Assembly (NCBI GenBank): GCA_040387375.1
Contig: JAZKDW010000037.1
Coordinates: 1 to 60,015 of the forward strand
DNA: 60,015 nucleotides
Origin: JAZKDW01 sp040387375
GTDB lineage: Bacteria > Pseudomonadota > Gammaproteobacteria > Burkholderiales > Burkholderiaceae_D
Direction of reading: 5' to 3'
Below are positions 35,829 to 44,468 of this stretch, piece by piece. The position numbers and the translations under genes were made by a program. The notes beneath the pieces are model-generated. The model saw only the letters and a program-made list of their open reading frames with translations, was not told the origin of the DNA and ran no database searches. The stretch's first letter is position 1. Each line of letters starts with the position of its first letter.

Positions 35829-35976
35829 GGTATTTTTCCGGATTCCGAAAACCTCGACGGCAAGGCCCGGCGCCCGTATCTTGGGTTCGCACCAGTGTAA
35901 CGAAAAGGGGTGCCGGTCAGGCGGGATTTGCAGCTTGAGCTGGCTGAAAAGCTTGTTCGCCTGAAGTGAATTTTTT

Positions 35977-36870
35977 TCAAGCCGCGGGCGTGTGGAAAGC
36001 CGACAGCAGCCAGTCGATGAACAAGGCGACTTCCGGCCGCTCGCGGGCCTGCCGTTCGTACACCATGTAATACGCGTGCGGCGGTGTTGTCAGTTGCACA
36101 TCGAACAGGCGCACAATCTGCCCCTGTTCGATCATCTCGCGCGCGAAGTGCTGCCGTGTCAGACCCACCCCGTGCCCATGCCTGACCGACTCCAGCAGCA
36201 AACCGAGATCGTCCACACGCAAGCCCGACGACGGTTCCGGCCAGTCGAGTCCGGCTTCCTCGAACCATGGTTGCCATGGCTCCAGCCCTGAACGCAGCAG
36301 CTTGGCCCGCTTCAGGTCGGCAGGCGTTTTCAGCGCGCCGACCTGCTGCAGGTAAGCCGGGCTGGCAACGGCGAACGCCGGTTCCTCGAACAGTTTTTCG
36401 GTGATGATATTCGCATATTTTCCAGCGCCAAACCGTATTTCGACATCGCTTTCCGACAGGCTCAGGTCATACAGCGGCACCGACAGGAACACCTCGATCG
36501 CGATCTCCGGATGCAGGCTGGAAAATTCCGACAGGCGCGGTATGAACAGGTAGCGCGCGAAAGTCGGCGGCACCGTGACCTTGACGCGCAACTGCGACGG
36601 AGCGCTGCGGTGCGGCATCGGGAAATCGCTCAAGGCGCGCAACGCGCCACGCACTACATCGAGATAACGGCGGCCGAACTCGGACAGTCCGACGCTGCGG
36701 CCGTCACGGAGGAACAGGCGCTCGCCGACAAATTCCTCGAGCAGGCGGATCCGGTGCGACAGCGCGGAAGGTGTTATGCATAATTCTTCCGCCGCTATCG
36801 CGAAAGAACCAAGCCGCGCGGCCGCTTCGAAAGCGGACAGCGCGTGCACCGGGGGAAGTCTGGTTGCCAT
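35977..36870 (-). CDS. LysR-family regulator, GcvA-like
   Basis: A 297-residue regulator with an N-terminal helix-turn-helix (LPPVHALSAFEAAARLGSF then AAEELCITPSALSHRIRLLE, the GcvA-type start) and a periplasmic-binding-like effector domain. I chose the ATG at 36870, matching the family N-terminus. It begins one base after the stop of the upstream FAD oxidase and lies 148 bases before glcD, so it is a candidate regulator of one or both hydroxyacid oxidation units. The effector cannot be read from sequence. Confidence 0.87.
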   Translation of the reverse strand: MATRLPPVHALSAFEAAARLGSFAIAAEELCITPSALSHRIRLLEEFVGERLFLRDGRSVGLSEFGRRYLDVVRGALRALSDFPMPHRSAPSQLRVKVTVPPTFARYLFIPRLSEFSSLHPEIAIEVFLSVPLYDLSLSESDVEIRFGAGKYANIITEKLFEEPAFAVASPAYLQQVGALKTPADLKRAKLLRSGLEPWQPWFEEAGLDWPEPSSGLRVDDLGLLLESVRHGHGVGLTRQHFAREMIEQGQIVRLFDVQLTTPPHAYYMVYERQARERPEVALFIDWLLSAFHTPAA

Positions 36871-36871
36871 C

Positions 36872-38281
36872 TTACCAGCGCACGATTTTGCCGGGGTTGA
36901 GGATATTCTTCGGGTCCAGCGCATGTTTGATTGCGCGCATCGTATCGATTGCGCCCTCGCCATGTTCCTGCACCAGGAAATCCATCTTGTGCATTCCCAC
37001 GCCATGCTCGCCGGTGCAGGTGCCATCCATTGCAATCGCACGCTCGACCATGCGGCTGTTCACCGCTTCGGCCCGGGCGATTTCGGCGGCGTCATCGGGG
37101 TCGATGATCATCTGCACATGGAAGTTGCCGTCACCGACATGACCGATGATTGAATAGAGTATCTGGTGCTGGTCGCAATCGGCCTTGGTATCCAGAATGC
37201 ATTCGGCCAGGCGCGAAATCGGCACGCAGCAATCGGTGGAAATCGCGCGGCTGCCCGGACGCAGCTGCAGCAGCGCAAAATACGCATTGTGGCGCGCAGT
37301 CCATAAGCGCGTGCGGTCCTCCGGCTTGGTGGCCCATTCGAAGCCGATCGCATGATGTTCGGCGGTGATCTGTTGCACCAGTTCCGCCTGCTCCTTTACC
37401 CCGTTTTCGCTGCCGTGAAACTCGAACAGCAGCAATGGCTTTTCCGGCAAACCCAGCTTGTCATGCGCATTGAGCGCCTTGACGCCATTCTCATCGAGAA
37501 ATTCGACCCGCGCGACCGGCACGCCCATCTGGATGGTCTGGATCACCGCGTTGACCGCATCGGCCACGCCGGAGAACGAGCAGACCGCGGCGGAAATCGC
37601 TTCCGGCAGCGGATAGAGCTTGACGGTCACTTCGGTGATGATGCCCAGCGTGCCTTCGCTGCCGACAAAAACGCGGGTCAGGTCGTAGCCCGCCGAAGAT
37701 TTTTTCGCGCGTGTGCCGGTGCGGATGATGCGGCCGTCGGCGGTGACGACCGTCAGCGCCAGCGTATTTTCGCGCATGGTGCCATACCGTACCGCATTGG
37801 TGCCGGACGCCCGGGTCGCCGCCATGCCGCCCAGCGACGCATCGGCGCCCGGATCGATCGGGAAGAACAGCCCGGTGTCCTTGATCTCCAGGTTCAATTG
37901 CTTGCGTGTGACACCCGCCTGCACCGTCGCGGTCAGGTCTTCGGCGTGGATCGCCACCATCCGGTTCATTTGCGACAGATCAATCGTGATGCCGCCCTGC
38001 ACTGCCAGCACATGGCCTTCCAGCGAGGTGCCGGTGCCGTAGGCGATGATGGGCACCGTGTGGCAACCGCACAGCTTGACGGCGGTCGCGACTTCCTCGG
38101 TGGTATGCGCAAAAATGACGGCATCGGGCGGCATCGGATCGTACGACGATTCATCCCGGCCGTGCTGCAGGCGCATTGCCTGCGTGACGGACAAGCGCTC
38201 GCCGAATACTGCCTGGAGTTCGGACAACAGTGATTCGGGTAGCGGCTTTTTCAGTGCCGACGGCTGGACGGAATGATTCAT
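36872..38281 (-). CDS. FAD-linked 2-hydroxyacid dehydrogenase (D-lactate dehydrogenase/GlcD family)
   Basis: A 469-residue FAD-binding oxidoreductase of the vanillyl-alcohol-oxidase superfamily, similar in plan to GlcD: FAD loop AYGTGTSLEGHVLA at about 79-92, PGADASLGGMAATRASGTNAVRYG, and the C-terminal GHVGDGNFHVQ and TGEHGVGMHK. The HVGDGNFH type points to cytochrome-linked D-lactate dehydrogenase, but D-2-hydroxyglutarate is also possible. The next gene, a LysR regulator, starts one base after its stop. Confidence 0.88.
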   Translation of the reverse strand: MNHSVQPSALKKPLPESLLSELQAVFGERLSVTQAMRLQHGRDESSYDPMPPDAVIFAHTTEEVATAVKLCGCHTVPIIAYGTGTSLEGHVLAVQGGITIDLSQMNRMVAIHAEDLTATVQAGVTRKQLNLEIKDTGLFFPIDPGADASLGGMAATRASGTNAVRYGTMRENTLALTVVTADGRIIRTGTRAKKSSAGYDLTRVFVGSEGTLGIITEVTVKLYPLPEAISAAVCSFSGVADAVNAVIQTIQMGVPVARVEFLDENGVKALNAHDKLGLPEKPLLLFEFHGSENGVKEQAELVQQITAEHHAIGFEWATKPEDRTRLWTARHNAYFALLQLRPGSRAISTDCCVPISRLAECILDTKADCDQHQILYSIIGHVGDGNFHVQMIIDPDDAAEIARAEAVNSRMVERAIAMDGTCTGEHGVGMHKMDFLVQEHGEGAIDTMRAIKHALDPKNILNPGKIVRW

Positions 38282-38366
38282 GATGCCCTTTGATTTGTCT
38301 CTTTGTCAGGCGAATACGCCAGTTTTGCCGTATCCTCGCTTTATTCTCTATTCTATCCTTGATCAC

Positions 38367-38924
38367 ATGGGCAATCGACTCTCTAAAATCGCCACCCGCA
38401 CCGGCGACAACGGCACTACCGGATTAGGTGACGGCAGCCGCACCAGCAAGGACAGCTTGCGTGTCCATGCCATGGGCGATGTGGATGAACTCAATTCGCA
38501 CGTCGGCTTGCTGCTGTGCGAAGAATTGCCGGACGCGTTGCGTGAGGAACTGATATCGATCCAGCATGACCTGTTCGACATGGGCGGCGAGCTCTGCATC
38601 CCTGGCTTCACGATGATCACCGACACCCAGGTCGCGCGCCTGGATGCCTTGCTGGCAAAGTACAACGCGGACCTGCCGCCGCTGAAGGATTTCATCCTGC
38701 CGGCCGGATCGCGGGCGGCGGCGCAATCGCACATCTGCCGCACCGTATGCCGCCGCGCGGAACGCGCGATTGTCACGCTCGGCAATGCCGACAAGATCAA
38801 CGACAATCCCCGGCAATACATGAACCGCCTGTCGGATCTGCTGTTTGTGCTGTCGCGGGTATTAAATCGCTTTGCGGGCGGCAGCGATGTGTTGTGGGAA
38901 AAGGAACGCAAGCGCGATCTCTGA
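38367..38924 (+). CDS. Cob(I)alamin adenosyltransferase, PduO type
   Basis: A 185-residue PduO-type enzyme that adenosylates cob(I)alamin to coenzyme B12. It has the N-terminal phosphate-binding RTGDNGTTGLGDGSR and the C-terminal active-site helix region CRTVCRRAERAIV and YMNRLSDLLFVLSR. I chose the ATG at 38367 (MGNRLSKIATRTGD); the frame opens at 38280 next to the divergent oxidase start. No other cobalamin gene is in the window. Confidence 0.94.
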   Translation: MGNRLSKIATRTGDNGTTGLGDGSRTSKDSLRVHAMGDVDELNSHVGLLLCEELPDALREELISIQHDLFDMGGELCIPGFTMITDTQVARLDALLAKYNADLPPLKDFILPAGSRAAAQSHICRTVCRRAERAIVTLGNADKINDNPRQYMNRLSDLLFVLSRVLNRFAGGSDVLWEKERKRDL

Positions 38925-38944
38925 GGCGGGTTGGCCGTCTTCCT

Positions 38945-39478
38945 TCATTGATCGGCACATGAGCTGCCCCCAACAAATTGGGCGGCAATTGCAATTTTTC
39001 GTAAAATTTCCAATTCGGCGCACGCCTCTTGCAAAAGTTGATCCCAATCGTCGGGAGGCTGACCGGCAATCAGCATTTTTCTGAAAACCCGATATGCATC
39101 ATCGCCATTCTCGTAAGCCCGCTTTGTATCCTCATCATTGACCCAGGCAAAAACAATAACCTTGCTGGTAGCGTGGTACCTGAAAAATAGCCTGTATTGC
39201 TGGAAAAATTTCGCGCGAAACCAGTGCTTGTGCTCGTCGCCGAGCGTATTACCTTGCCGGTATTCCGATCGGGTTGGGTCTTGCGGGATGACATCAAAGG
39301 CCAGTTTTAAAATTGCAGCCAGCCGCTTGGCAGAATTTTTCTTGCCATATCCATCTGGATCTTTCCGCCGTGCTGCTTCAACCTGCTTGATGAGTTGTTC
39401 AAGCTGATCGAGGAACAAGGGGTGGGCAAAAATCGTCCAGCCATGAACAACCAGATTCCTCAATGTGGGCTCGCTCAT
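38945..39478 (-). CDS. yhaV: Type II toxin YhaV
   Basis: A 177-residue toxin of the YhaV family, ribosome-associated ribonucleases that block translation. Family features include the N-terminal VHGWTIFAHPLFLDQLE, the KRLAAILKLAFDVIPQDP segment, and the RelE-like core HWFRAKFFQQYRLFFRYH followed by FAWVNDEDTKRAY. E. coli YhaV is 154 residues; the extra C-terminal tail here is Gln/Ala-rich. Its ATG overlaps the prlF stop by four bases (ATGA), so antitoxin is made first. Confidence 0.92.
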   Translation of the reverse strand: MSEPTLRNLVVHGWTIFAHPLFLDQLEQLIKQVEAARRKDPDGYGKKNSAKRLAAILKLAFDVIPQDPTRSEYRQGNTLGDEHKHWFRAKFFQQYRLFFRYHATSKVIVFAWVNDEDTKRAYENGDDAYRVFRKMLIAGQPPDDWDQLLQEACAELEILRKIAIAAQFVGGSSCADQ

Positions 39479-39804
39479 TCATCATCCGCCGACAGCGGAG
39501 CCTCGAGATCAACATCAACAGTTCCCACCAGCGCGTGGATGCGTTGCACGAGGCCGCTATCGAGTGCCTGGAGCCGTTCCGGATGGCGTTCGATGTCGTG
39601 CGCCAGAAAGCTCAGAAATTTCTCCAGCACTGGATCCTCTGCCGCCACGTCGTTGGCACGGGTCAGAACAACCGCGCCATCGGGAAGAATGGCGTAGTGA
39701 ATTTTGTCGCGTTTCCCGAGCTTAAGTGCACGACGAACTGTTTCCGGCACGGTGGTCTGGTAGCGATCGGTAAGAGTGGATTCAACTTCGAGGGTAGCGG
39801 CCAT
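39475..39804 (-). CDS. prlF: Antitoxin PrlF
   Basis: A 109-residue PrlF/SohA antitoxin with an N-terminal AbrB-type swapped-hairpin DNA-binding domain (LEVESTLTDRYQTTVPETVRRALKLG) and a toxin-binding C-terminus. It neutralises YhaV and represses its own operon. I chose the ATG at 39804; the longer frame reaches the palindrome that is the likely operator. It is coupled to yhaV by a four-base overlap. Confidence 0.92.
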   Translation of the reverse strand: MAATLEVESTLTDRYQTTVPETVRRALKLGKRDKIHYAILPDGAVVLTRANDVAAEDPVLEKFLSFLAHDIERHPERLQALDSGLVQRIHALVGTVDVDLEAPLSADDE

Positions 39805-39836
39805 GGCGCACTCCGGATAAAGAGAAAGAAAATAAT

Positions 39837-39878
39837 GGTAATGCGATTGCATTGCCATGTCAATGCAATCGCATTACC
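39837..39878. promoter_or_regulatory. Perfect 18-bp inverted repeat upstream of prlF-yhaV
   Basis: GGTAATGCGATTGCATTG and its exact reverse complement flank a six-base spacer. It begins 33 bases before the prlF ATG and ends 30 bases after the dxs stop. An autoregulatory operator for PrlF(-YhaV) is the best reading; on the minus strand it could also fold as a dxs terminator, since a T-rich stretch follows. Confidence 0.75.
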
Positions 39879-39907
39879 TCCGCTCCATCCTTGTCTTGGC
39901 TGCGTAC

Positions 39908-41782
39908 TTAATTGCTGACCACAAGCCGCGGCTCACCCTTGTCGAAACGCTGCCTGATCGAGGCCGCGATACCGGGCGCATCCAGGCCGCACAGGGCCAA
40001 TAACTGCCCGGCATCGCCATGATCGATGAATTTGTCCGGCAAGCCCAAATTTAATAGTGGCTTGACAATACCGGCTGCCGCCATTGCTTCCGCCACCGCG
40101 GAACCGGCGCCGCCCATGATGGCGCCTTCTTCCACAGTCACCAGTGCATCATGGGTCGCGGCCAGTTGCCGGAGCAATTCGACATCGAGCGGTTTGACGA
40201 AACGCATGTTGGCGACCGTTGCGTTCAATCCCTCTGCCGCGGCCAGGCTGGGCGCAACCATGGTGCCGAATGCCAGGATCGCGATGCCCTGGCCGGCACG
40301 CCGGATTTCGCCGGTGCCAAGCGCAATCGCTGTCAGTTCCTTGCCGATTGCGGCGCCGATACCGGCGCCGCGCGGATAACGCACCGCGGCCGGGCCCTTG
40401 TATTGGAAGGCAGTGGTCAGCATTTGCCGGCATTCGTTTTCGTCGGATGCCGCCATCACCACCATGTTCGGTATGCAGCGCAGGTAAGCCATGTCGTAAT
40501 TGCCGGCATGGGTCGCGCCATCGGCGCCGACCAGGCCGGCGCGGTCGAGCGCGAAGGTGACGTCCAGGTTTTGCAGCGCGACGTCATGGATCAGCTGGTC
40601 ATATCCGCGTTGCAGGAACGTGGAATAAATCGCCACCACCGGCTTCAGGCCTTCACACGCCATGCCGGCCGCAAACGTGACCGCATGCTGTTCCGCGATG
40701 CCGACATCGTAATAACGGTCGGGGAACTGCTTTTCAAACTCCACCATGCCCGAGCCTTCGCGCATGGCCGGCGTGATGCCGATCAGGCGCTTGTCGTGCG
40801 CCGCCATATCGCACAGCCAGTCGCCGAACACCTGCGTGTACGTGGTCTTGCCGGCAGCGGCGGGCTTGATGCCTTCGGCCGGATTGAACTTGCCGGGACC
40901 GTGATACAGCACCGGATCGGCCTCGGCCAGCTTGTAACCCTGGCCCTTCCTGGTCACCACGTGCAGGAATTGCGGGCCCTTCAGATTCTTCAGATTGTGC
41001 AGCGTCGGAATCAGTGACTCGAGATCATGTCCATCGATCGGCCCTATGTAGTTGAAACCGAATTCTTCAAACATCGTCGCCGGCACAACCATGCCTTTTG
41101 CATGCTCTTCAAAACGCTTGGCCAGTTCCAGCATCGGCGCCGGCAAAACTGATTTGCCGACGTTCTTTGCCTTGGCATAAAACTGGCCCGACATCAGCCG
41201 CGCGAGATAACGATTGAGCGCGCCGACGGGTGGCGAGATCGACATGTCGTTGTCGTTCAGGATCACCAGCAGGTTGATATCTTCATGCACACCGGCGTTG
41301 TTCATCGCTTCGAATGCCATGCCCGCGGTCATCGCGCCATCGCCGATCACCGCCACCGCGTGACGGCTCTCGCCCTTGACCTTGGCGGCCAGCGCCATGC
41401 CGAGCGCGGCTGAAATCGAGGTCGAGGAATGGGCGGTGCCGAAGGTGTCGTACTGGCTTTCCTGCCGGCGCGGGAAACCGGAAATGCCGTCCATCTGGCG
41501 CAGGGAATGCATCTGGTCGCGGCGGCCAGTGAGGATTTTATGTGGATAGGTCTGATGGCCCACATCCCACACGATCCGGTCATCCGGGGTGTTGAATACA
41601 TAGTGCAGCGCAATCGTCAGCTCCACCGTGCCGAGATTGGACGACAGGTGACCACCGGTCTTCGACACCGAGTCGAGCAGGTAGGAACGCAGCTCGTCCG
41701 CCAGCGCCTTGAGCTGTGCCCGCGGCAGTTTGCGCAGATCCGCCGGCTGCTCGATTTTTTTCAACAAATCCATGCTTTGCAT
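39908..41782 (-). CDS. dxs: 1-deoxy-D-xylulose-5-phosphate synthase
   Basis: Dxs condenses pyruvate and glyceraldehyde-3-phosphate with thiamine diphosphate, the first step of the MEP isoprenoid pathway. The 624-residue protein has the cofactor motif GDGAMTAGMAFEAMNNAG with NDNDMSIS, the transketolase-type DRAGLVGADGATHAG and VGIAEQHAV. It starts one base after ispA in xseB-ispA-dxs. Its cofactor comes from the thi pathway at 56-59.6 kb. Confidence 0.96.
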   Translation of the reverse strand: MQSMDLLKKIEQPADLRKLPRAQLKALADELRSYLLDSVSKTGGHLSSNLGTVELTIALHYVFNTPDDRIVWDVGHQTYPHKILTGRRDQMHSLRQMDGISGFPRRQESQYDTFGTAHSSTSISAALGMALAAKVKGESRHAVAVIGDGAMTAGMAFEAMNNAGVHEDINLLVILNDNDMSISPPVGALNRYLARLMSGQFYAKAKNVGKSVLPAPMLELAKRFEEHAKGMVVPATMFEEFGFNYIGPIDGHDLESLIPTLHNLKNLKGPQFLHVVTRKGQGYKLAEADPVLYHGPGKFNPAEGIKPAAAGKTTYTQVFGDWLCDMAAHDKRLIGITPAMREGSGMVEFEKQFPDRYYDVGIAEQHAVTFAAGMACEGLKPVVAIYSTFLQRGYDQLIHDVALQNLDVTFALDRAGLVGADGATHAGNYDMAYLRCIPNMVVMAASDENECRQMLTTAFQYKGPAAVRYPRGAGIGAAIGKELTAIALGTGEIRRAGQGIAILAFGTMVAPSLAAAEGLNATVANMRFVKPLDVELLRQLAATHDALVTVEEGAIMGGAGSAVAEAMAAAGIVKPLLNLGLPDKFIDHGDAGQLLALCGLDAPGIAASIRQRFDKGEPRLVVSN

Positions 41783-41783
41783 A

Positions 41784-42704
41784 CTATGCTTTCCGCTGCA
41801 CGATCAGCTCCGCGAGGTCGCGCAACCGTTGTGCCTTGTCTCCAAAGGGTCCGAGCGCCAGCAAAGCGTCGTTCCGCAATTTTTCTGCCAGCGACCTGGA
41901 TGCTTCCAGGCCCATGAGTGATACATAGGTCGGCTTATTGTCCGCCGCATCCTTGCCTGCCGTCTTGCCCAGCGTGGCCGAGTCCGCGGTCGCGTCCAGC
42001 ACATCGTCAACCACCTGGAACGCGAGGCCGATTGCGCTGGCATAGGCATTTAATGCCGCAGTTTCATCGTCCGCCAGGCTCTTGCCGCTCAACGCGCCCA
42101 GCATCACCGCCGCCCGCAGCAAGGCGCCAGTCTTCAGGCGATGCATCTGCTCCAGTTCGGCCAGCGACAAGCTGGTCCCGACGCTGGCCAGATCAATCGC
42201 CTGGCCGCCGCACATGCCGGCGGAACCGGCGGCCTGCGCCAGCAGCCGGATCATGTCCAGCCTGCGGCCCGCCTCGCCCTCGCCGGCACCCTCGGCCAGG
42301 ATCAGGAACGCTTGCGTCTGCAGCGCATCACCGGCCAGCAATGCCGTCGCTTCATCATATTGCACATGGACGGTGGGTTTGCCGCGCCGCAAGGCATCGT
42401 CATCCATGCACGGCATGTCGTCATGCACCAGTGAATAAGCATGAATCATTTCCACGGCTGCCGCGGCGCGTGCCAGCGCCGCCGGATCGGCGCCGAACAA
42501 TTCGCCGGCCGCAAACACCAGCAGCGGACGCACCCGTTTGCCGCCATCGAGCGCCGCATAACGCATTGCCTCATGCAGCCGCGCCGGCTCCACCTGCGGC
42601 AGATACCGGGCGAGCGCCTCTTCCATGCCCGCCTGCACGGTTTTCATCCAGTCGCCAAAGCTTGCCGGCATCGTCGCAGACGGTGCCCGTGACGACCGCA
42701 TCAT
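41784..42704 (-). CDS. ispA: Farnesyl diphosphate synthase (geranyltranstransferase)
   Basis: IspA joins isoprenyl units into farnesyl diphosphate. The 306-residue protein has the first aspartate motif HDDMPCMDDDALRRGKPT (DDxxxxD bacterial type) and the second, FQVVDDVLDATAD. Its two leading ATG codons overlap the xseB stop (TGA at 42701-42703), so translation is probably coupled; a start at 42671 is possible by similarity. The product supplies quinone synthesis, including UbiA's prenyl donor. Confidence 0.94.
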   Translation of the reverse strand: MMRSSRAPSATMPASFGDWMKTVQAGMEEALARYLPQVEPARLHEAMRYAALDGGKRVRPLLVFAAGELFGADPAALARAAAAVEMIHAYSLVHDDMPCMDDDALRRGKPTVHVQYDEATALLAGDALQTQAFLILAEGAGEGEAGRRLDMIRLLAQAAGSAGMCGGQAIDLASVGTSLSLAELEQMHRLKTGALLRAAVMLGALSGKSLADDETAALNAYASAIGLAFQVVDDVLDATADSATLGKTAGKDAADNKPTYVSLMGLEASRSLAEKLRNDALLALGPFGDKAQRLRDLAELIVQRKA

Positions 42705-42967
42705 TCATCCGCCTCGATGGCCACATCAGCCGCGAACGGTTTAAGCATCTCGCCTTCCAGCACTTTGACCTGGCTATCGACCTTATCAAGCTGCGCGGCG
42801 CAATACTTGACCAGTTCAGAACCGCGTTTGTATGCGGTCACTGAAGCTTCCAGCGGCAACTCGCCCGCTTCCATCTGCGCCACCAGTTGCTCGAGCTCCG
42901 TCATTGCCTCTTCGAAGGACGATGGCTGGTTCGATGGCTGATTCACGGCGTTGGGTATCTTTGCCAT
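42701..42967 (-). CDS. xseB: Exodeoxyribonuclease VII small subunit
   Basis: An 88-residue XseB. The core SFEEAMTELEQLVAQMEAGE followed by LPLEASVTAYKRGSEL is the family signature. It binds the XseA catalytic subunit, not encoded here. I chose MAKIPNAVNQ at 42967; the frame continues upstream without similarity. It leads xseB-ispA-dxs, a common betaproteobacterial order. Confidence 0.94.
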   Translation of the reverse strand: MAKIPNAVNQPSNQPSSFEEAMTELEQLVAQMEAGELPLEASVTAYKRGSELVKYCAAQLDKVDSQVKVLEGEMLKPFAADVAIEADE

Positions 42968-43244
42968 ATAGGATTCTATAAAGTCCAGGCCGTATTTTAG
43001 AACAAACCACCCCAACAAGTTGAGAATCCGGAAAATCGGCAGCGATCGCACCCGCATGTTAACGGCTGAAAGCAGGCCGGCCAGCCCGTCGTCCGACACG
43101 CGGCATTCCTCTTAATTCAGAGGTTCATCTTGAAATCGGGAGTCCCGCCTTGATTTTTAATGAAAGCGGCGATTGCATGGCGGACGCGGCATCAGGTTTC
43201 CTTGCAAGGATAAACCACTTCCCCGGCTGCAAGAGCGGCTAGGG

Positions 43245-43250
43245 TATAAT
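43245..43250 (+). promoter_or_regulatory. Possible -10 box before the Rieske oxygenase gene
   Basis: A perfect TATAAT stands 99 bases before the ATG at 43350, inside the 380-base gap to xseB. No good -35 is seen at 16-18 bases upstream, so this is weak. The rest of the gap shows no gene. Confidence 0.3.
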
Positions 43251-43349
43251 CGCTGGTTCTGTCCAAAAATATCCGTTTCATCTTATTGAACACAGGTTTT
43301 TGCGGATTCTTTCTCTCTTAGGTTGGTGCAAATTAATTTGGGGGTGGGG

Positions 43350-44450
43350 ATGTCCGATCTGGCTAATTTCGCCACGCTCGCGCGATCCGACGCGCAACTT
43401 CCGGTCCACGTCTATTTTGACGAGAGGCTGTTGCAGCAGGAAATTCAGCAATTGTTCCATCGTGGCCCGCGTTATGCAGGCCATGAACTCATGGTGCCCA
43501 ACGTCGGCGACTTTGCCACGCTTGCTGCCGAAAACGAAGGCCGCATGCTGGTGCGCAATGCACAGGGCATCGAACTGCTGTCGAACGTCTGCCGTCACCG
43601 GCAGGCGAAAATGTTCAATGGCCGCGGCAACAGCAGCAATATCGTGTGCCCGCTGCATCGCTGGACATATGACCTCAAGGGTGAACTCATCGGCGCGCCG
43701 CAGTTCGGCGAAACGCCGTGCCTGAACCTGTCGAAAACACCTCTGCAAAACTGGAACGGCTTGCTGTTCGAGCAAAACGGTGTCGATGTCGCGAAAAAAA
43801 TGGCGCAGCTCGGTGTCGCCAAGGACCTCGACTTCAACGGCTACATGCTCGATCACGTCGAAGTCCACGAGTGCGATTACAACTGGAAGTCCTTCATCGA
43901 GGTCTATCTCGAGGACTACCATGTAGAACCATTCCACCCGGGCCTCGGCAGTTTTGTCACCTGCTCCGATTTGAGCTGGGAGTTCGGCGACAGCTACAGC
44001 GTGCAGACCGTCGGCGTCAATAATGCGTTGAGCAAATTCGGCTCGCCCAAATACCAGAAGTGGCAGGAGCAAGTCCTGAAATTCCGCAATGGCGTGGCGC
44101 CGCCGTATGGCGCGATCTGGCTGACGCTGTATCCGAACATCATGGTCGAGTGGTATCCGCATGTGCTGGTGGTGTCGACCGTCTGGCCCAAGGGACCGCA
44201 AAAAACCACCAACGTGGTCGAGTTTTACTACCCGGAAGAAATCGTCCTGTTCGAACGGGAATTCATCGAGGCTGAACGCGAGGCTTACATGGAAACCTTT
44301 GTCGAGGATGATGAAATCGCCCTGCGCATGGATGCCGGCCGGCGCATCCTGCTCGATCGTGGCGTCAATGAAGTTGGCCCTTATCAATCGCCAATGGAAG
44401 ATGGCATGCAGCATTTCCACGAGTGGTACCGGAAGCAGATTCCGGTATGA
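43350..44450 (+). CDS. Rieske-type ring-hydroxylating oxygenase, alpha subunit
   Basis: A 366-residue Rieske non-heme iron oxygenase. The [2Fe-2S] ligands are Cys81/His83 (CRHR) and Cys100/His103 (CPLHRW). The mononuclear iron site is in the C-terminal domain with His191 and His196 (EDYHVEPFH) and a later acidic residue. No ferredoxin, reductase or beta subunit lies beside it, so the substrate and electron donor are unknown. I chose ATG at 43350; the frame opens at a TTG at 43323. A DMT transporter and sulfurtransferase follow closely. Confidence 0.88.
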   Translation: MSDLANFATLARSDAQLPVHVYFDERLLQQEIQQLFHRGPRYAGHELMVPNVGDFATLAAENEGRMLVRNAQGIELLSNVCRHRQAKMFNGRGNSSNIVCPLHRWTYDLKGELIGAPQFGETPCLNLSKTPLQNWNGLLFEQNGVDVAKKMAQLGVAKDLDFNGYMLDHVEVHECDYNWKSFIEVYLEDYHVEPFHPGLGSFVTCSDLSWEFGDSYSVQTVGVNNALSKFGSPKYQKWQEQVLKFRNGVAPPYGAIWLTLYPNIMVEWYPHVLVVSTVWPKGPQKTTNVVEFYYPEEIVLFEREFIEAEREAYMETFVEDDEIALRMDAGRRILLDRGVNEVGPYQSPMEDGMQHFHEWYRKQIPV

Positions 44451-44468
44451 CGGGCTAGCTGATTTGCG

